Positions 43,101 through 45,604 of a stretch of 64,000 nucleotides of DNA are shown one piece after another. The stretch lies in NCBI GenBank assembly GCA_944472155.2, contig OX235273.1, positions 104,492,582 to 104,556,581 of the forward strand, given 5' to 3'. The notes beneath the pieces are model-generated. The model searched no databases. It had not been told where the DNA came from and saw only the letters and a list, made by a program, of their open reading frames with translations. The position numbers and the translations under genes were made by a program. Positions within the stretch are counted from its first letter, which is position 1. Each line of letters opens with the position of its first letter. This DNA is from Trichobilharzia szidati (taxonomy: Eukaryota > Platyhelminthes > Trematoda > Strigeidida > Schistosomatidae).

Positions 43101-44813
43101 CTAGGGTTAGGTAAGACATCTTTGAGTTGCTGGGTGAACATTGGACGGCTACTGAAGGATAGACACAGACGTGCAGAGTAGAAAGTTTTCTTGATCGCCC
43201 TGGTTAAACGTTGCGATAGAATCTCCGCAGGAGTATCTCCCTTGAATTGGAGACGTAAAATGTAACGACAACTAATATTATATTTTATAATTGTAAGAAC
43301 CTGAAGAGAAATTATTGAAAAGGATATTCTTCGTTCAGATTGACTTTTGATTCATAATATGGGAATTTTCCACACTATCAAAGTTTATATAAATGTAATG
43401 CAATGTTTAAAAATTGTTACAAACGATAACATTCTCGTATATGTTCCAAAAACACCTCCCAATTTCTCATAGGAGTCTTCATAGTTATGTTAAACCGAGC
43501 CCTGTACATAAACTCATCGAGATAACTGTACATCATTGCATTTCTTGATCCATTCACAGATCTGATCCGTTTTTTGAGGTAACTCGAAAAATTTTCGATG
43601 GAATTAGTGTGAGTTCCATTGATAGACAGTAATTTACGTCAATGGTTATGTCCCCAATATAAGCCGTGAGAAAAATATGAACAAAGACTTTGCGTAGGCG
43701 GATACAGTTAGCATATAAATAATCTGACATTCAAAAAACAGCCACAAAGAGATGGAAGATTAACTTTCAGCGAGAAACCACCAATCAGAAGACTGTGTTT
43801 GTTTGCTTACAATTATCTATAATAATGTACATGAAAATCTATAAATATGTGTTGATTTCCTTAATAAACGATCTGTTGCCTGGCCCTTGTCTTCTGTTGT
43901 TACAATGGTATGACCAGTTCACCACCCAAGTAGCTAGCCAAATTTCGGGTGGTTTGAAACACCGCTAACAGATGAACTCAGCCCCAAACGAGTGAAACGG
44001 CTGTCAGGTGTTGTTTAGATTAGCAAGCAGTACCGGTTGATATGAGTGGTATACAACAACTACTTCTACTACTCATCTCCACCAATCAGTAATATATAGT
44101 TTTATCCAATTAAAAAAAGACTGCAGTGCACAGAGTGCCATAGACATATCTACATCTGAAGTTCTTATGTTCCACTCAGAACCCTAGGGAATAATAATAA
44201 TAATAAAATTATATAAACTTACACAGATCAACATGAGATAATCCAAGACTAAAGGCATATTCTTCATGAGCAGATTTTAAAAAACCTCTTGACAGCTTAA
44301 TCCCACAGTGATTAAAACTTGACGAATGATTGTCTTCTTGACAAGATGGTTGACTAACCAACGGAAAATCAATAGGATTATCTTCTTGCCGAATGGAACA
44401 TGCTTCATTAGTCGCAGTACTATCCATGTCATTGGTAGTGGGTGGAGAACAGACAGTGGTAGTAGTATGTAGCGAAGATGTTGATGGATACGTTAGCGAT
44501 AACTGTTCATCAGAGGATATTTTGCCTTCGACCATACATTGATTTGTTTCACCGTCTTCACGTTGATTGACTCTTTCGGTAGTACGATTATCCAGTATTA
44601 ATGTTGTTGCCCATGAAACATCATCATGTGCAAGAGATAAAAATTCTGCTAGTATGTTTGATTTCAGATTAGGAAAGATAGACATTAATTCACCAAGTTT
44701 ACCATAAGATGTTGATGGTTGTGGTTGTTCTTCCTCTTCTTCATGTTGTTGGTGTTGTTGTTGTGACGAAGAATTCGTCTCTTTGACTGATGAACTCGTC
44801 GGATAGTCAACAT
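6341..44813 (-). CDS. N4BP2: N4BP2/Cue2/NONU-1-like CUE-SMR protein, 3' eight exons
   Basis: Eight exons (44813-44223, 41708-41532, 28077-27968, 20074-19974, 17493-17145, 14026-13926, 11737-11416, 6799-6341) sum to 2210 nt: two bases of a split codon, then 735 codons and a TAA. Every junction is GT..AG and every phase matches. Order of domains: CUE domain, Ser/Thr-rich linker, two CUE-like modules each split across a 101-nt exon, and a C-terminal SMR domain with DLHGL and ITGR. CUE plus SMR is the architecture of yeast Cue2, worm NONU-1 and animal N4BP2, which bind ubiquitin on collided ribosomes and cut the mRNA in no-go decay. In animal N4BP2 a P-loop polynucleotide kinase precedes the CUE; that part would be upstream and is not visible. 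Identity is inferred from domains, not from a search. Confidence 0.8.
6885..7105 (-). mobile_element. SINE-1 (Smα-like) with degenerate hammerhead
   Basis: On the minus strand: A-box-like GGCCCAAGTGGTCTAGTGG, B box GGTTCGAGCC, then a hammerhead region at about 6916-6975 (TTGACGAGTCCCAAATAGGA then CGAAATGCGCATCC). Core CTGATGA is changed to TTGACGA, so self-cleavage is unlikely. Lies in the terminal intron, 90 bp upstream of the SMR exon. Confidence 0.75.
7230..7680. mobile_element. SINE-2 fragments, opposite orientations
   Basis: A minus-strand 5' part (7240-7390), then a plus-strand copy with A box (TGGCTTAATGGTCTACGAGC) and B box (GGCTCGAACCCCGG) at 7446-7510 and another head piece to 7680. 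Both match the SINE-2 copies elsewhere in this window. Not a tRNA gene: no tRNA fold. Confidence 0.7.
7680..7830 (-). mobile_element. SINE-3 fragment, degenerate
   Basis: Minus-strand similarity to SINE-3 (GGTACGCCTTGCTGAC); the hammerhead core is lost. Confidence 0.5.
7960..8245. mobile_element. SINE-3 inverted pair, degenerate
   Basis: A minus copy (about 7985-8100) and a plus copy (8100-8240) meet head to head; B-box-like GGGTTTCAATCTC, hammerhead remnant GCTGAAGAGTACCAACC. Both cores mutated. Confidence 0.5.
8260..8990 (-). mobile_element. Penelope-like element II, linker and GIY-YIG endonuclease
   Basis: From 8940 downward: SNNYPEAFIKKIFKMGRDVD and KNWVNTLGIPYRKETSDEIK, then after a frameshift near 8765 the endonuclease CVYQISCGDCDAVCVGETSR, PVNVRVKEHKQCLK, SVIALYSIETGHKIDC. 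This is the C-terminal GIY-YIG nuclease of PLEs (here CVYQISC..CDAVCVGET, with Y replaced by C in the YVG motif). RT is missing. Confidence 0.8.
9140..9512 (+). mobile_element. LINE-A 3' end with TAA tail
   Basis: Encodes the RT C-terminal part (RWPEKINNRDLW in broken frames, then LEWSRKGSGELVVSARVTWR and KTCGQAWSQVKILAEKRTQW, ALCPSRN) followed by (AAT)n. RTE/SR2-like LINEs end this way. Confidence 0.75.
9530..10075 (+). mobile_element. Penelope-like element remnant (GIY-YIG)
   Basis: In broken frames: SRYIGRSSRNRSRRVREHLP, AWLSKRDSRGII, then HIVDTDHSASDISFAKRV, which is the YIGR....R..EH..H pattern of PLE endonucleases. The 3' part ends in AACGAAACGTTGG. Confidence 0.65.
10080..11320 (-). 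mobile_element. Penelope-like element III, split by a SINE-2
   Basis: Minus-strand PLE C-terminus: SSNVEHIIETGHKIDVYTSF, KPIYRTC, ILKFVEALAIRKFKPPF across frames. The left end at 10080-10260 recurs as an inverted pair at 22108-23033. Interrupted by SINE-2 at about 10868-11204. Confidence 0.65.
10868..11204 (+). mobile_element. SINE-2, near full length
   Basis: Starts near AATCTGATGCTCGCTAG, A box AGTGGCTGAATGGTATACG, B box GGGTTCGAACCC, hammerhead-like relic, end near TCCGTGATCAACTCG. It is flanked by a 40-base direct repeat (TAAAAAAAAAACTAACCCTT... at about 10825 and 11203), which is best read as a long target duplication. Confidence 0.75.
11416..11737 (-). CDS. N4BP2: N4BP2-like exon, end of module B and coiled linker
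   Basis: 322 nt with acceptor CTTCAG and donor GTAAGG. One base completes an Asp codon, then LNEQNLMDYFIKQGFIPQPL finishes CUE-like module B. A Ser/Asn/Thr linker follows, then a basic helix (EWLNMLNRRIESIRQKIIHA) that may be coiled coil. Phase 0 out into the SMR exon. A hairpin-forming MITE lies 69 bp upstream in the intron. Confidence 0.75.
11807..12488. mobile_element. MITE-like DNA transposon with telomere-like core, copy 1
   Basis: 682 bp. Terminal inverted repeats of about 38 bp (left GGTAAAGTTCAACAATAGCG, right reverse complement GGCGAAGTTCAACAATAGCG, both followed by TCCCAGG) and a perfect 8-bp duplication AACAAAAT at 11799-11806 and 12489-12496. An 8-bp duplication points to the hAT superfamily. 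The interior holds degenerate CCCTAA repeats and no transposase. Confidence 0.8.
12208..12324 (+). repeat. Interstitial telomere-like CCCTAA repeats
   Basis: Many CCCTAA units with variants (TCCTAACCCTAA, CCCTGATCCTAACCCTAG). Schistosome telomeres are TTAGGG. The tract lies wholly inside the MITE, so it travels with it. Confidence 0.85.
12489..12655. other. Short AT-rich spacer
   Basis: Between the MITE and a truncated LTR; A-rich runs and a CA-rich stretch, nothing recognised. Confidence 0.5.
12656..12974 (-). mobile_element. Solo LTR, subfamily B, truncated
   Basis: Minus strand, ends with CTCTCACCACA on the plus strand (LTR start TGTGGTGAGAG). Has the subfamily B marker GCAAATACGATTCGCAGAT. 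Its R/U5 end (GATCTGTTGCC...TTGTTACA) is missing. Confidence 0.75.
12975..13520. mobile_element. SINE-2 inverted pair
   Basis: Minus copy 12975-13140 and plus copy 13335-13515, both with B box (GGTTCGAACCC) and A box. Arms could fold on themselves. Confidence 0.75.
13615..13695 (+). mobile_element. LINE-A/SINE-4 type 3' tail
   Basis: CTAGCTTGAAGTCCTATGTT then CCACTAGGAACGTAAAGGAAT and a (TAC/TAA)n tail: the end shared by SINE-4 and LINE-A, without a body. Confidence 0.6.
13700..13890 (+). repeat. Repeat family 5, copy 1
   Basis: Shares CATACAACACCTACTACTAC and ATATAGTTTTAT with 43915-44110. Both copies sit a few tens to a hundred bases from an N4BP2-like exon. Contains a hammerhead-like remnant with lost core. 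Confidence 0.5.
13926..14026 (-). CDS. N4BP2: N4BP2-like 101-nt exon, CUE-like module B
   Basis: Acceptor TCCTTAG, donor GTAAGT, phase 0 in and 2 out. Encodes RLQTLANQLCLSRLKAQFPG and IEINYLENLFIRF. FPG and the following helix align with module A without gaps (KFPGTQKSVIEEAFVRC against QFPGIEINYLENLFIRF). No start codon, so it is invisible to ATG-based ORF finding. Confidence 0.75.
14270..14612 (-). mobile_element. Solo LTR, subfamily A, complete
   Basis: 343 bp, begins TGTAACAACAG and ends CTCACCACA on the plus strand (so TGTGGTGAGGG...TTGTTACA on its own strand). 4-bp duplication GTAC at 14266-14269 and 14613-14616. Carries TATAAATA and AATAAA upstream of its 3' part, as expected of U3 promoter and R polyadenylation signals. 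Confidence 0.85.
14690..15140 (+). mobile_element. Penelope-like element 3' end
   Basis: Matches the 3' segment of elements at 57230-57640 and 60800-61170: ATTACCACCAGTCAGTCAAA, then TGATATGATTATGAGC, CTCGAAACGTTGTCATCAGT and CTTTATCAAAATAAAAT. No coding left. Confidence 0.75.
15316..15657 (+). mobile_element. Solo LTR, subfamily A
   Basis: 342 bp from TGTGGTGAGAGC to TTGTTGCA. TATAAATA then AATAAACGATCTG near the 3' end. Flanks ATAC/ATAA could be a mutated duplication. Confidence 0.8.
15665..16018 (+). mobile_element. Solo LTR, subfamily B
   Basis: 354 bp, TGTGGTGAGAGCTAGC to GTTGTTACA, 7 bp after the subfamily A copy and in the same orientation. Markers GCAAGCCAAAAACTG and GCAAATACCATTCGCAGAT distinguish it from subfamily A. 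Confidence 0.8.
16020..16700. other. AT-rich sequence without gene
   Basis: TAA-type microsatellite at 16020-16080 and T/A-rich sequence. A 62-codon plus frame (16297-16485) with a hydrophobic stretch and a lysine-rich tail was examined and not accepted. Confidence 0.4.
16720..17030 (-). mobile_element. LINE-A RT fragment
   Basis: Minus strand: EDVKFGDTFYLISHKFEDLQ aligns with the EDLDFADDI..ISHKLEDMQ region of the copy at 33920. Active-site ADD is lost. Confidence 0.55.
17145..17493 (-). CDS. N4BP2: N4BP2-like exon, low-complexity linker and second EE-motif
   Basis: 349 nt with acceptor TTGTTTAG and donor GTAAGT. Its first base completes a Glu codon, then FDEARTEIYLLSYYKSA finishes CUE-like module A. 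A linker of Ala, Thr and Asn runs follows, encoded by trinucleotide microsatellites (TAG/TGC type on the plus strand), so its length is probably polymorphic. It ends with ENLSLQEIQDEEEALNRSIE and DQKV, a second copy of the EE-motif. Phase 0 out. Confidence 0.75.
17595..18375. mobile_element. SINE-2 inverted pair
   Basis: Minus copy 17595-17990 and plus copy 17995-18375, with A and B boxes (GGGTTCAAAGC mutated in the plus copy) and the relic GACGAGTCCCAAAGTAGAAC. Together nearly 800 bp able to fold back. Confidence 0.7.
18380..19120. other. No recognised gene; LINE-type tail at 18420-18470
   Basis: A degraded tail GGCTTGAAGTCTTATGTTCC near 18424, then about 650 bases of unassigned sequence. 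An open frame at 18716-18943 has no supporting motif. Confidence 0.4.
19124..19162. repeat. (AT)n microsatellite
   Basis: AT repeat with one G interruption. Confidence 0.95.
19251..19709 (+). mobile_element. LINE-A 3' end with target duplication
   Basis: Encodes KIRWSERFTNKKLWEQ in broken frames and LEWNLKGKRRVGRPRLIWRR, then LKQYGLTWMQVKSTAENRNK and ALCSTRNPRE, with a (TAA)n tail. ACTAGACTTCTACA stands at 19236 and again at 19710, a target duplication of about 15 bp. The 5' end is truncated, as usual for target-primed insertion. Confidence 0.8.
19725..19900 (+). mobile_element. SINE-3 with intact hammerhead core
   Basis: B box GGGTTCGAATCTC at about 19778, then the ribozyme (separate entry) and CCAAGGCTTCC. 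The body 5' part is poor. Confidence 0.7.
19828..19885 (+). ncRNA. Hammerhead ribozyme in SINE-3
   Basis: Core CTGATGA at 19839-19845, stem II GTGT/ACAC with loop CAACGA, GAAA at 19860-19863, stem III CCT/AGG with loop AGGT, cleavage triplet GTC at 19873-19875. Stem I pairs GCCTT (19829-19833) with AAGGC (19877-19881), with unpaired bases beside the core. All invariant core bases are present. Activity is inferred. Confidence 0.7.
19974..20074 (-). CDS. N4BP2: N4BP2-like 101-nt exon, CUE-like module A
   Basis: Acceptor TCTACAG, donor GTAAGT; phase 0 in, phase 2 out. Encodes SLNTPVIRIIMDRLMSKFPG then QKSVIEEAFVRC. L..KFPG followed by a V...F helix is CUE-like; the third helix is encoded by the start of the next exon (EFDEARTEIYLLSYY). 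Same length and same phases as the exon at 13926-14026. Confidence 0.75.
20185..20329 (-). mobile_element. SINE-1 (Smα-like) left part, degenerate hammerhead
   Basis: Minus strand TGACGAGTCCCAGCATAGGG then CGAAATGCTCACATACTGGA. Broken by PLE V at 20330; the rest resumes at 21527. Confidence 0.65.
20330..21515 (+). mobile_element. Penelope-like element V inserted in a SINE-1
   Basis: Plus-strand coding pieces: MDVLVKRTTTGELEIQVYRK, STHTDQILNYNSNNP (RT end); MDVFQKNGYPRNFIKRHIPT, then NIIYKINYNNCEKHYIGQSG and NVQILDRGNNKNAREFLEAC (GIY-YIG). Frames broken between them. Ends are inverted: TTGTGTTCTCTGAGCTGG near 20383 and its reverse complement near 21485. CAGTAGCCATC/CAGTAACCATC (20319, 21516) flank it as an 11-bp duplication of the SINE-1. 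Confidence 0.8.
21527..21720 (-). mobile_element. SINE-1 right part
   Basis: GACCACGATAGCCACCTCTT matches the A-box end of Smα-like copies at 7060 and 55690; a second scrap (TTTTGGATTCCACTGCTAAT) lies at 21655. Confidence 0.55.
21727..22085. other. No recognised feature
   Basis: AT-rich with CAATCAATCACC-type sequence; nothing supported. Confidence 0.4.
22085..23060. mobile_element. Penelope-like element VI as fold-back (inverted arms)
   Basis: Arms 22108-22491 and 22628-23033 are near-perfect reverse complements over about 390 bp, spacer 136 bp. The arms correspond to the C-terminal and terminal part of PLE III (10080-10500). Spacer continues the PLE frame (ETGHKIDVYTS region). Confidence 0.8.
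23061..23670. other. No gene; a faded SINE-2 piece
   Basis: A minus SINE-2 remnant at 23276-23410 (GGACAGCTGTTTCGTCACAG); the rest unassigned. Confidence 0.4.
23672..24370 (+). mobile_element. Penelope-like element VII, GIY-YIG part
   Basis: KYIGQTSRTGAVRLAEHKNL, KSRLVDPNKIRNLENSSAIA on the plus strand; GIY-YIG with R and EH conserved. A terminal inverted repeat of about 32 bp flanks it (ATTCCATATTAGTTTGTTTA at 23676 and its complement at 24347). RT is absent. Confidence 0.75.
24400..24600 (+). mobile_element. SINE-2, degenerate
   Basis: AGTGGCTTAATGGTCAACGC (A box), B box decayed, relic ATGACGAAACAGCTATCC. Confidence 0.6.
24640..25385. mobile_element. Penelope-like element VIII, large fold-back
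   Basis: Left arm about 24660-24902 and right arm about 25140-25375 are inverted copies, almost identical, with a 240-bp spacer carrying more PLE 3' sequence. Both arms encode the same peptide (EAASTETSKLGGEMSH...SRSGLLEEMTNKLIENSKSS), one on each strand. Terminal TTGTGTTCTCTGAGCTGG is shared with PLE V. Confidence 0.85.
25390..25840. other. No recognised gene
   Basis: Contains TA runs, a TAACTAACTAAC stretch at 25615-25632 and AAG-rich sequence; nothing else supported. Confidence 0.4.
25845..27280 (-). mobile_element. LINE-C (CR1/Jockey-like) RT, 3' half
   Basis: From about 27150 down to 26290 a mostly open frame encodes RT palm and thumb: FVKYADDLTVSLPVKCQSDC (YADD active site), NGLTLNPSKCQTVNFTF, KYHGVILCTDLSWSSHILLI, INSCMLPIILYCSPLVFPGL-like sequence and a basic end. 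GVPQ-type motif upstream is in another frame. The 3' UTR runs to 25845 and ends in an (ATT)n tail on its own strand. The best preserved frame is 243 codons. 5' truncated. Confidence 0.8.
27281..27540. other. Spacer without recognised feature
   Basis: AT-rich, no coding or repeat assignment. Confidence 0.4.
27541..27915 (+). mobile_element. LINE-A 3' end, decayed
   Basis: ILKIRRPVAKDK, LPRVRPEWATKSWACVGE in broken frames, then TACCTAAGGGACGATAC and an (AAT)n tail, 50 bp before the N4BP2-like exon donor at 27967. Confidence 0.65.
27968..28077 (-). CDS. N4BP2: N4BP2-like exon with first EE-motif
   Basis: 110 nt with acceptor TTTACAG and donor GTAGGT. A lysine-rich start (VKAKKTATKSKIPSS) is followed by SFLQIMHDEEGLLRSVEDFR. 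The LQxIxxDEExxLxxSxED helix recurs at the end of the exon at 17145-17493. Phase 1 in, phase 0 out. Confidence 0.75.
28275..28525 (+). mobile_element. SINE-4 with LINE-A tail
   Basis: A-box-like GTGCGTCAGCGGTGGAACAC, B box GGGGTTCGATCGC, body GGGCATGAGGCTTGCAACCC, end CTAGCTTGAAGCCCTATGTT. The last 25 bases match LINE-A. Confidence 0.75.
28560..28980 (+). mobile_element. SINE-2 copies, degenerate
   Basis: Head piece (AATCTATTGCTCACTCGTAA), A box AGTGGCTGGATGGTCGACC, B box GGGTTCGATAAA and relic AAGAGTCCCAAGCACTAGAA. Confidence 0.65.
28985..29420 (+). mobile_element. Penelope-like element remnant
   Basis: GGNTRNVKQFLEAWY matches the PLE V stretch NNKNAREFLEAC; the following sequence parallels 24950-25100. 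A CA microsatellite (29045-29068) lies at its left. Confidence 0.55.
29430..30170. other. No recognised feature
   Basis: About 740 bases of non-repetitive-looking sequence inside the 13.5-kb intron. No open frame or motif worth calling. Confidence 0.4.
30175..30790. mobile_element. SINE-2 inverted pair, well preserved
   Basis: Minus copy 30175-30395 and plus copy 30410-30775 share long complementary arms. Plus copy: A box AGTGGCTTAATGGTCTACGA, B box GGGTTCGAACCCC, relic CTAATGAAGAGTCCCAAACT then GACGAAACAGCTTTCCAG. Confidence 0.8.
30800..30945 (+). mobile_element. LINE-A scrap
   Basis: GTCAGTCGGTGCTTCTACAT and TTTCCAACTGGG match the LINE-A copy at 39770-39840. Confidence 0.4.
30950..31735 (-). 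mobile_element. Penelope-like element IX, RT end and terminal segment
   Basis: Minus frame from 31735: FRKLETKAQYTHFLSFVPMK, YKPNLIRCLALKARFICSED, DILSENGYPGKFIKANIGYN and KPLFLRLQFKGDTPN, the conserved PLE region after RT. The terminal segment 30955-31320 recurs at 42095-42470 and 44880-45240. Confidence 0.8.
31736..32060 (+). mobile_element. LINE-A 3' end, decayed
   Basis: Plus strand TGGATTGGAAACACTCTGAG, GGAGATTGTGTTAGGACGAA, TTGAAGCCCTATGTCCTACA, corresponding to the RT tail of LINE-A. Confidence 0.6.
32150..32790 (+). mobile_element. LINE-B 3' end
   Basis: VKWYNRVSSIEVRHRLSAG, then QTKTWFHQSMKSTTVSLS and the tail to CGGTGCAAAGTTCTACGTTG. Same series as the minus copies at 48770-49400 and 52725-53640. 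Confidence 0.65.
32935..33165 (-). mobile_element. SINE-4
   Basis: Minus strand: A-box-like GCATAGCGGTAAGGACGCTC, B box GGGTTTCGATCCC, body GGGCATGAGGCTAGCAACCC and tail CTTCAAGCTAGAGG. Confidence 0.7.
33166..33589. other. No gene; GT microsatellite
   Basis: (GT)n at 33418-33432, otherwise unassigned AT-rich sequence. Confidence 0.45.
33590..33919 (-). mobile_element. LINE-B, 3' segment of a split copy
   Basis: Minus strand KVENLKRLTVFEQRCYCAIF, RVKSHNIVSSSMEVRRIVLG, LPLQVTLADIGLDRKRVG, DQTVTGHPSIKSLTVGL. It is cut at 33919 by LINE-A and resumes at 34788. Confidence 0.75.
33920..34787 (+). mobile_element. LINE-A, 5'-truncated, nested in LINE-B
   Basis: Starts in RT with DLDFADDI (active-site ADD), then ISHKLEDMQVKSNKLAEEAS, GSIVSTTGGTDEDIKARIGK, AFITLKSVWRSTALRTKNKI, WRWIGHTLRKQTT, VRVTWRRSCEEEMKACG and the end ALCSSRN with (AAT)n. 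Several frameshifts. The longest LINE-A 3' copy here. Confidence 0.8.
34788..35460 (-). mobile_element. LINE-B, RT segment of the split copy
   Basis: Minus strand LWCIDHTFTLRQIIEDGFNY, LKAKCNSADKTAV, then after frameshifts NLEYADDTILLGEDTD (YADD active site). Continues LINE-B from 33919. Confidence 0.75.
35680..35935 (+). mobile_element. SINE-2
   Basis: A-box-like AGTGGATGAATGACCTACGA, B box GGGTTCAATCC, relic AAGAGTCTCAAATTAGGACG then AAACAGCCATC. Confidence 0.65.
36230..36385 (-). mobile_element. SINE-3, tRNA-like half only
   Basis: Minus strand B box CCAGGTTCGAATCTCAC and A-box region GTGGTGGTAACGTCTCTGAC; the hammerhead half is absent. Confidence 0.6.
36390..36911. other. No recognised gene
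   Basis: An (AAT)n run at 36787-36802; the rest unassigned. Confidence 0.4.
36914..37013. repeat. Inverted GGTA/TACC tetranucleotide repeats
   Basis: TAGGTAGGTAGGC... on the left faces CTACCTACCTACC on the right, with a GTAGCTAGCTAGCTAC palindrome between; can form a cruciform. Confidence 0.75.
37246..38125 (+). mobile_element. LINE-A with 5' endonuclease and internal deletion
   Basis: Frame 37253-37771 encodes the start of an apurinic-type endonuclease: KIRMGKWNIRTMYETGKAAQ, KIEVLEICESRWNG, then GEGVAIMMSPTAV-like sequence and PTNVSEQEKKEAFYRQLQAV in the next frame. At about 37846 it jumps to the RT tail AQQICRRKWRWIGHSLRRPL and KRRVGRPRVTWRRSCEEELK-like sequence, ending ALCSTRNPRE and an A-rich tail. 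RT core is deleted; both ends of the element are kept. Confidence 0.85.
38130..38435. other. No recognised feature
   Basis: Unassigned sequence with a run of C near 38370. Confidence 0.4.
38440..38735. mobile_element. SINE-3 inverted pair, degenerate
   Basis: Minus hammerhead half 38450-38540 (GCACGAAACCTATCTAGC; CTGATGA lost) and plus tRNA-like half 38610-38705 (CTCAGTGGTAATGTTTCTGA, B box GGGTTCGAATTTC). (AT)n follows at 38733-38752. Confidence 0.55.
38750..39310 (-). mobile_element. SINE-4 split by a solo LTR
   Basis: Tail side 38755-38810, body and B box (CAGGTTCGACTCC) at 39168-39310 on the minus strand; the LTR at 38811-39163 lies between. Confidence 0.6.
38811..39163 (+). mobile_element. 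Solo LTR, subfamily B, complete
   Basis: 353 bp from TGTGCTGAGATC to GTCGGTACA with perfect 4-bp duplication ACAG (38807-38810, 39164-39167). TATAAATA then AATAAACGATCTG present. Confidence 0.85.
39440..39955 (+). mobile_element. LINE-A, left part of a copy split by a PLE
   Basis: VEDLDFANDSCAMLHKLEEL (FADD changed to FAND), TMKSLAEEIGKTGLQVDIEK, TKVMNTLNQLKQLPITITGR. Resumes at 41216. Confidence 0.75.
39956..41215 (-). mobile_element. Penelope-like element X with inverted arms
   Basis: Arms 39956-40217 and 40945-41215 are reverse complements over about 260 bp. Between them the minus frame 40927-40499 encodes the endonuclease: ASSMCIYQFTYSCGDRYVGR, TQRSLSKRITEHLPTWFYKG, SSILEHLIESGHQVKPQTNF. 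GIY-YIG residues (IYQF..C..RYVGRT) and R..EH are kept; it is the longest intact PLE nuclease frame here (142 codons). A Smα hammerhead tail lies at 40435-40510. Confidence 0.8.
40435..40510 (+). ncRNA. SINE-1 hammerhead, core mutated
   Basis: CAGGTGACGAGTCCCAAATA then GGACGAAATGCGCATCCCGG. Stem II GTCC/GGAC and GAAA are intact; CTGATGA reads GTGACGA, so it is probably inactive. Confidence 0.65.
41216..41470 (+). mobile_element. LINE-A, right part of the split copy
   Basis: AAATATACAGAAGAAAACAA, TCTGTGAAGACCTTTCAGTG and the decayed end TGAAATCTTATGCCTTTATA. Confidence 0.6.
41532..41708 (-). CDS. N4BP2: N4BP2-like exon, linker region
   Basis: 177 nt with acceptor AATATAG and donor GTAAGT. Two bases complete a Ser codon with the previous exon; 58 codons plus one base follow. 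Encodes PEAVPDFLINEWIPEPNLTK and EIYISIMRHLGVLV, then an Asn/Thr-rich tail. The first half has the look of a folded helical segment continuing from the previous exon; no named domain. Confidence 0.75.
41709..42094. other. Intron sequence with LTR-like promoter motif
   Basis: Around 42055-42095 CTTTATATAGAAACGG is followed by AATAAAACG, the spacing seen in LTRs (TATA box then polyadenylation signal). Ends were not found, so no element is called. Confidence 0.35.
42095..43375 (-). mobile_element. Penelope-like element XI with inverted ends
   Basis: Terminal segment 42108-42200 (AGTCAATCTGAACGAAGAAT) is mirrored at 43262-43360. Minus coding in broken frames around 42800-43060 gives IQNEHIQTLFL, FKLYRAHD and a PLE endonuclease-like order. 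GTATCTCCCTTGAATTGGAG at 43230 is shared with PLE IX at 31360. Confidence 0.7.
43417..43620 (-). pseudogene. Merlin-type DNA transposase, C-terminal fragment
   Basis: Minus frame of about 68 codons ending at TAA (43417-43419): NGTHTNSIENFSSYLKKRIR, SVNGSRNAMMYSYLDEFMYR, ARFNITMKTPMRNWEVFLEH, IRECYRL. HTNSIE followed by a basic helix and YLDEFMYR is the end of the ISXO2/IS1016-like transposase domain used by Merlin elements, which are known in schistosomes. The N-terminal part and catalytic aspartates are missing; a truncated LTR abuts it. No terminal repeats found. Confidence 0.75.
43621..43904 (+). mobile_element. Solo LTR, subfamily A, 5'-truncated
   Basis: Starts at GATAGACAGTAATTTACGTC and ends CTTCTGTTGTTACA; AATAAACGATCTGTTGCC near the end. 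Confidence 0.8.
43915..44210 (+). repeat. Repeat family 5, copy 2, with SINE/LINE tail
   Basis: Matches 13700-13890; contains CAGATGAACTCAGCCCCAAA then CGAGTGAAACGGCTGTC, which has a stem II (ACTC/GAGT) and GAAA but not CTGATGA. A LINE-A type tail (TTCTTATGTTCCACTCAGAA and (AAT)n) lies at 44160-44205. Confidence 0.5.
44223..44813 (-). CDS. N4BP2: N4BP2-like exon with the first CUE domain
   Basis: 591 nt, acceptor TTGCTTAG, donor GTAAGT, phase 1 at both ends. It opens with a Ser/Gln/Glu-rich stretch (SSSQQQHQQHEEEEEQPQPS), then a CUE domain: LGELMSIFPNLKSNILAEFL followed by DDVSWATTLILD. The IFP and LILD positions fit the MFP and LL motifs that contact ubiquitin. A Ser/Thr-rich disordered linker follows, then a short conserved-looking helix LSRGFLKSAHEEYAFSLGL. 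The exon has no start Met at its head; it must be joined to an upstream exon ending in one extra base, not found up to 64000. Confidence 0.8.
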
Positions 44814-44874
44814 CTAAGCAACAAAAAAGAACACAAATGAAGCTTAATTTCTATTACAAACTACTTTAGATTGA

Positions 44875-45600
44875 ATTAAAAGTCAATCTGAACGAAGAAT
44901 ATCCTTTTCAATAATTTCTCCTCTTCAGGTTCTTACAATTATAAAATATAATATTTGTTGTCGTTACAATAATGATAGCCAGTTATGCGGCGGATACATT
45001 TTTAACGTAGAATAACAGATTACTTATGGGGTGTCAAAATAAATAGTCGTATTTGTGTGACAAACGTCGTGTTAGACTGAAATCGATTACAAAATATTGT
45101 AAAACGGGAGACAATGGTGGTGATTAATCATAATAGAGAGTGTGGGGTAGGAAAACTGACAAGTCAGTTCAAGGTTATAAAAGGTGTCAGGTGAGTGGCT
45201 AGTACAAAGTGGTCTGTATTAAACAGGAGACAGTAAGACTGCAATGAGAGGTTCATAATGAAATAACGAATATGTGAAATGAAACAGGTAGAGGCATATA
45301 TTGAGAAAAGAGATAATATAACTAATAATAAGTCCGGATAGTATAAATGGAAAATTCGATAGTATTGAGAGAATGTTTGCATGAAGGGCATAAATTATGA
45401 CGAATAATAATAATTGTAATAATAAGCAAAAAAAGAAAAAAAACCAAGAGTGTTAAGAGGAAGAAGCACTCTTGGTGAGAAGGAGAGTCATTAATCCAAA
45501 TTTGGCCACGGTAGAAACAATGTCTGGACGTGTTCCTTTCTTTGAATACAAAGTTCCGGTTTAGTCGATCTTATTTCAACAGCCTCAGTTATGTGTAACA
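44875..45600 (-). mobile_element. Penelope-like element, third copy of the IX/XI type
   Basis: Terminal segment 44880-45240 nearly identical to 42095-42470, then coding scraps to 45600 matching 42780-42850. Truncated. Confidence 0.7.
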
Positions 45601-45604
45601 GACG

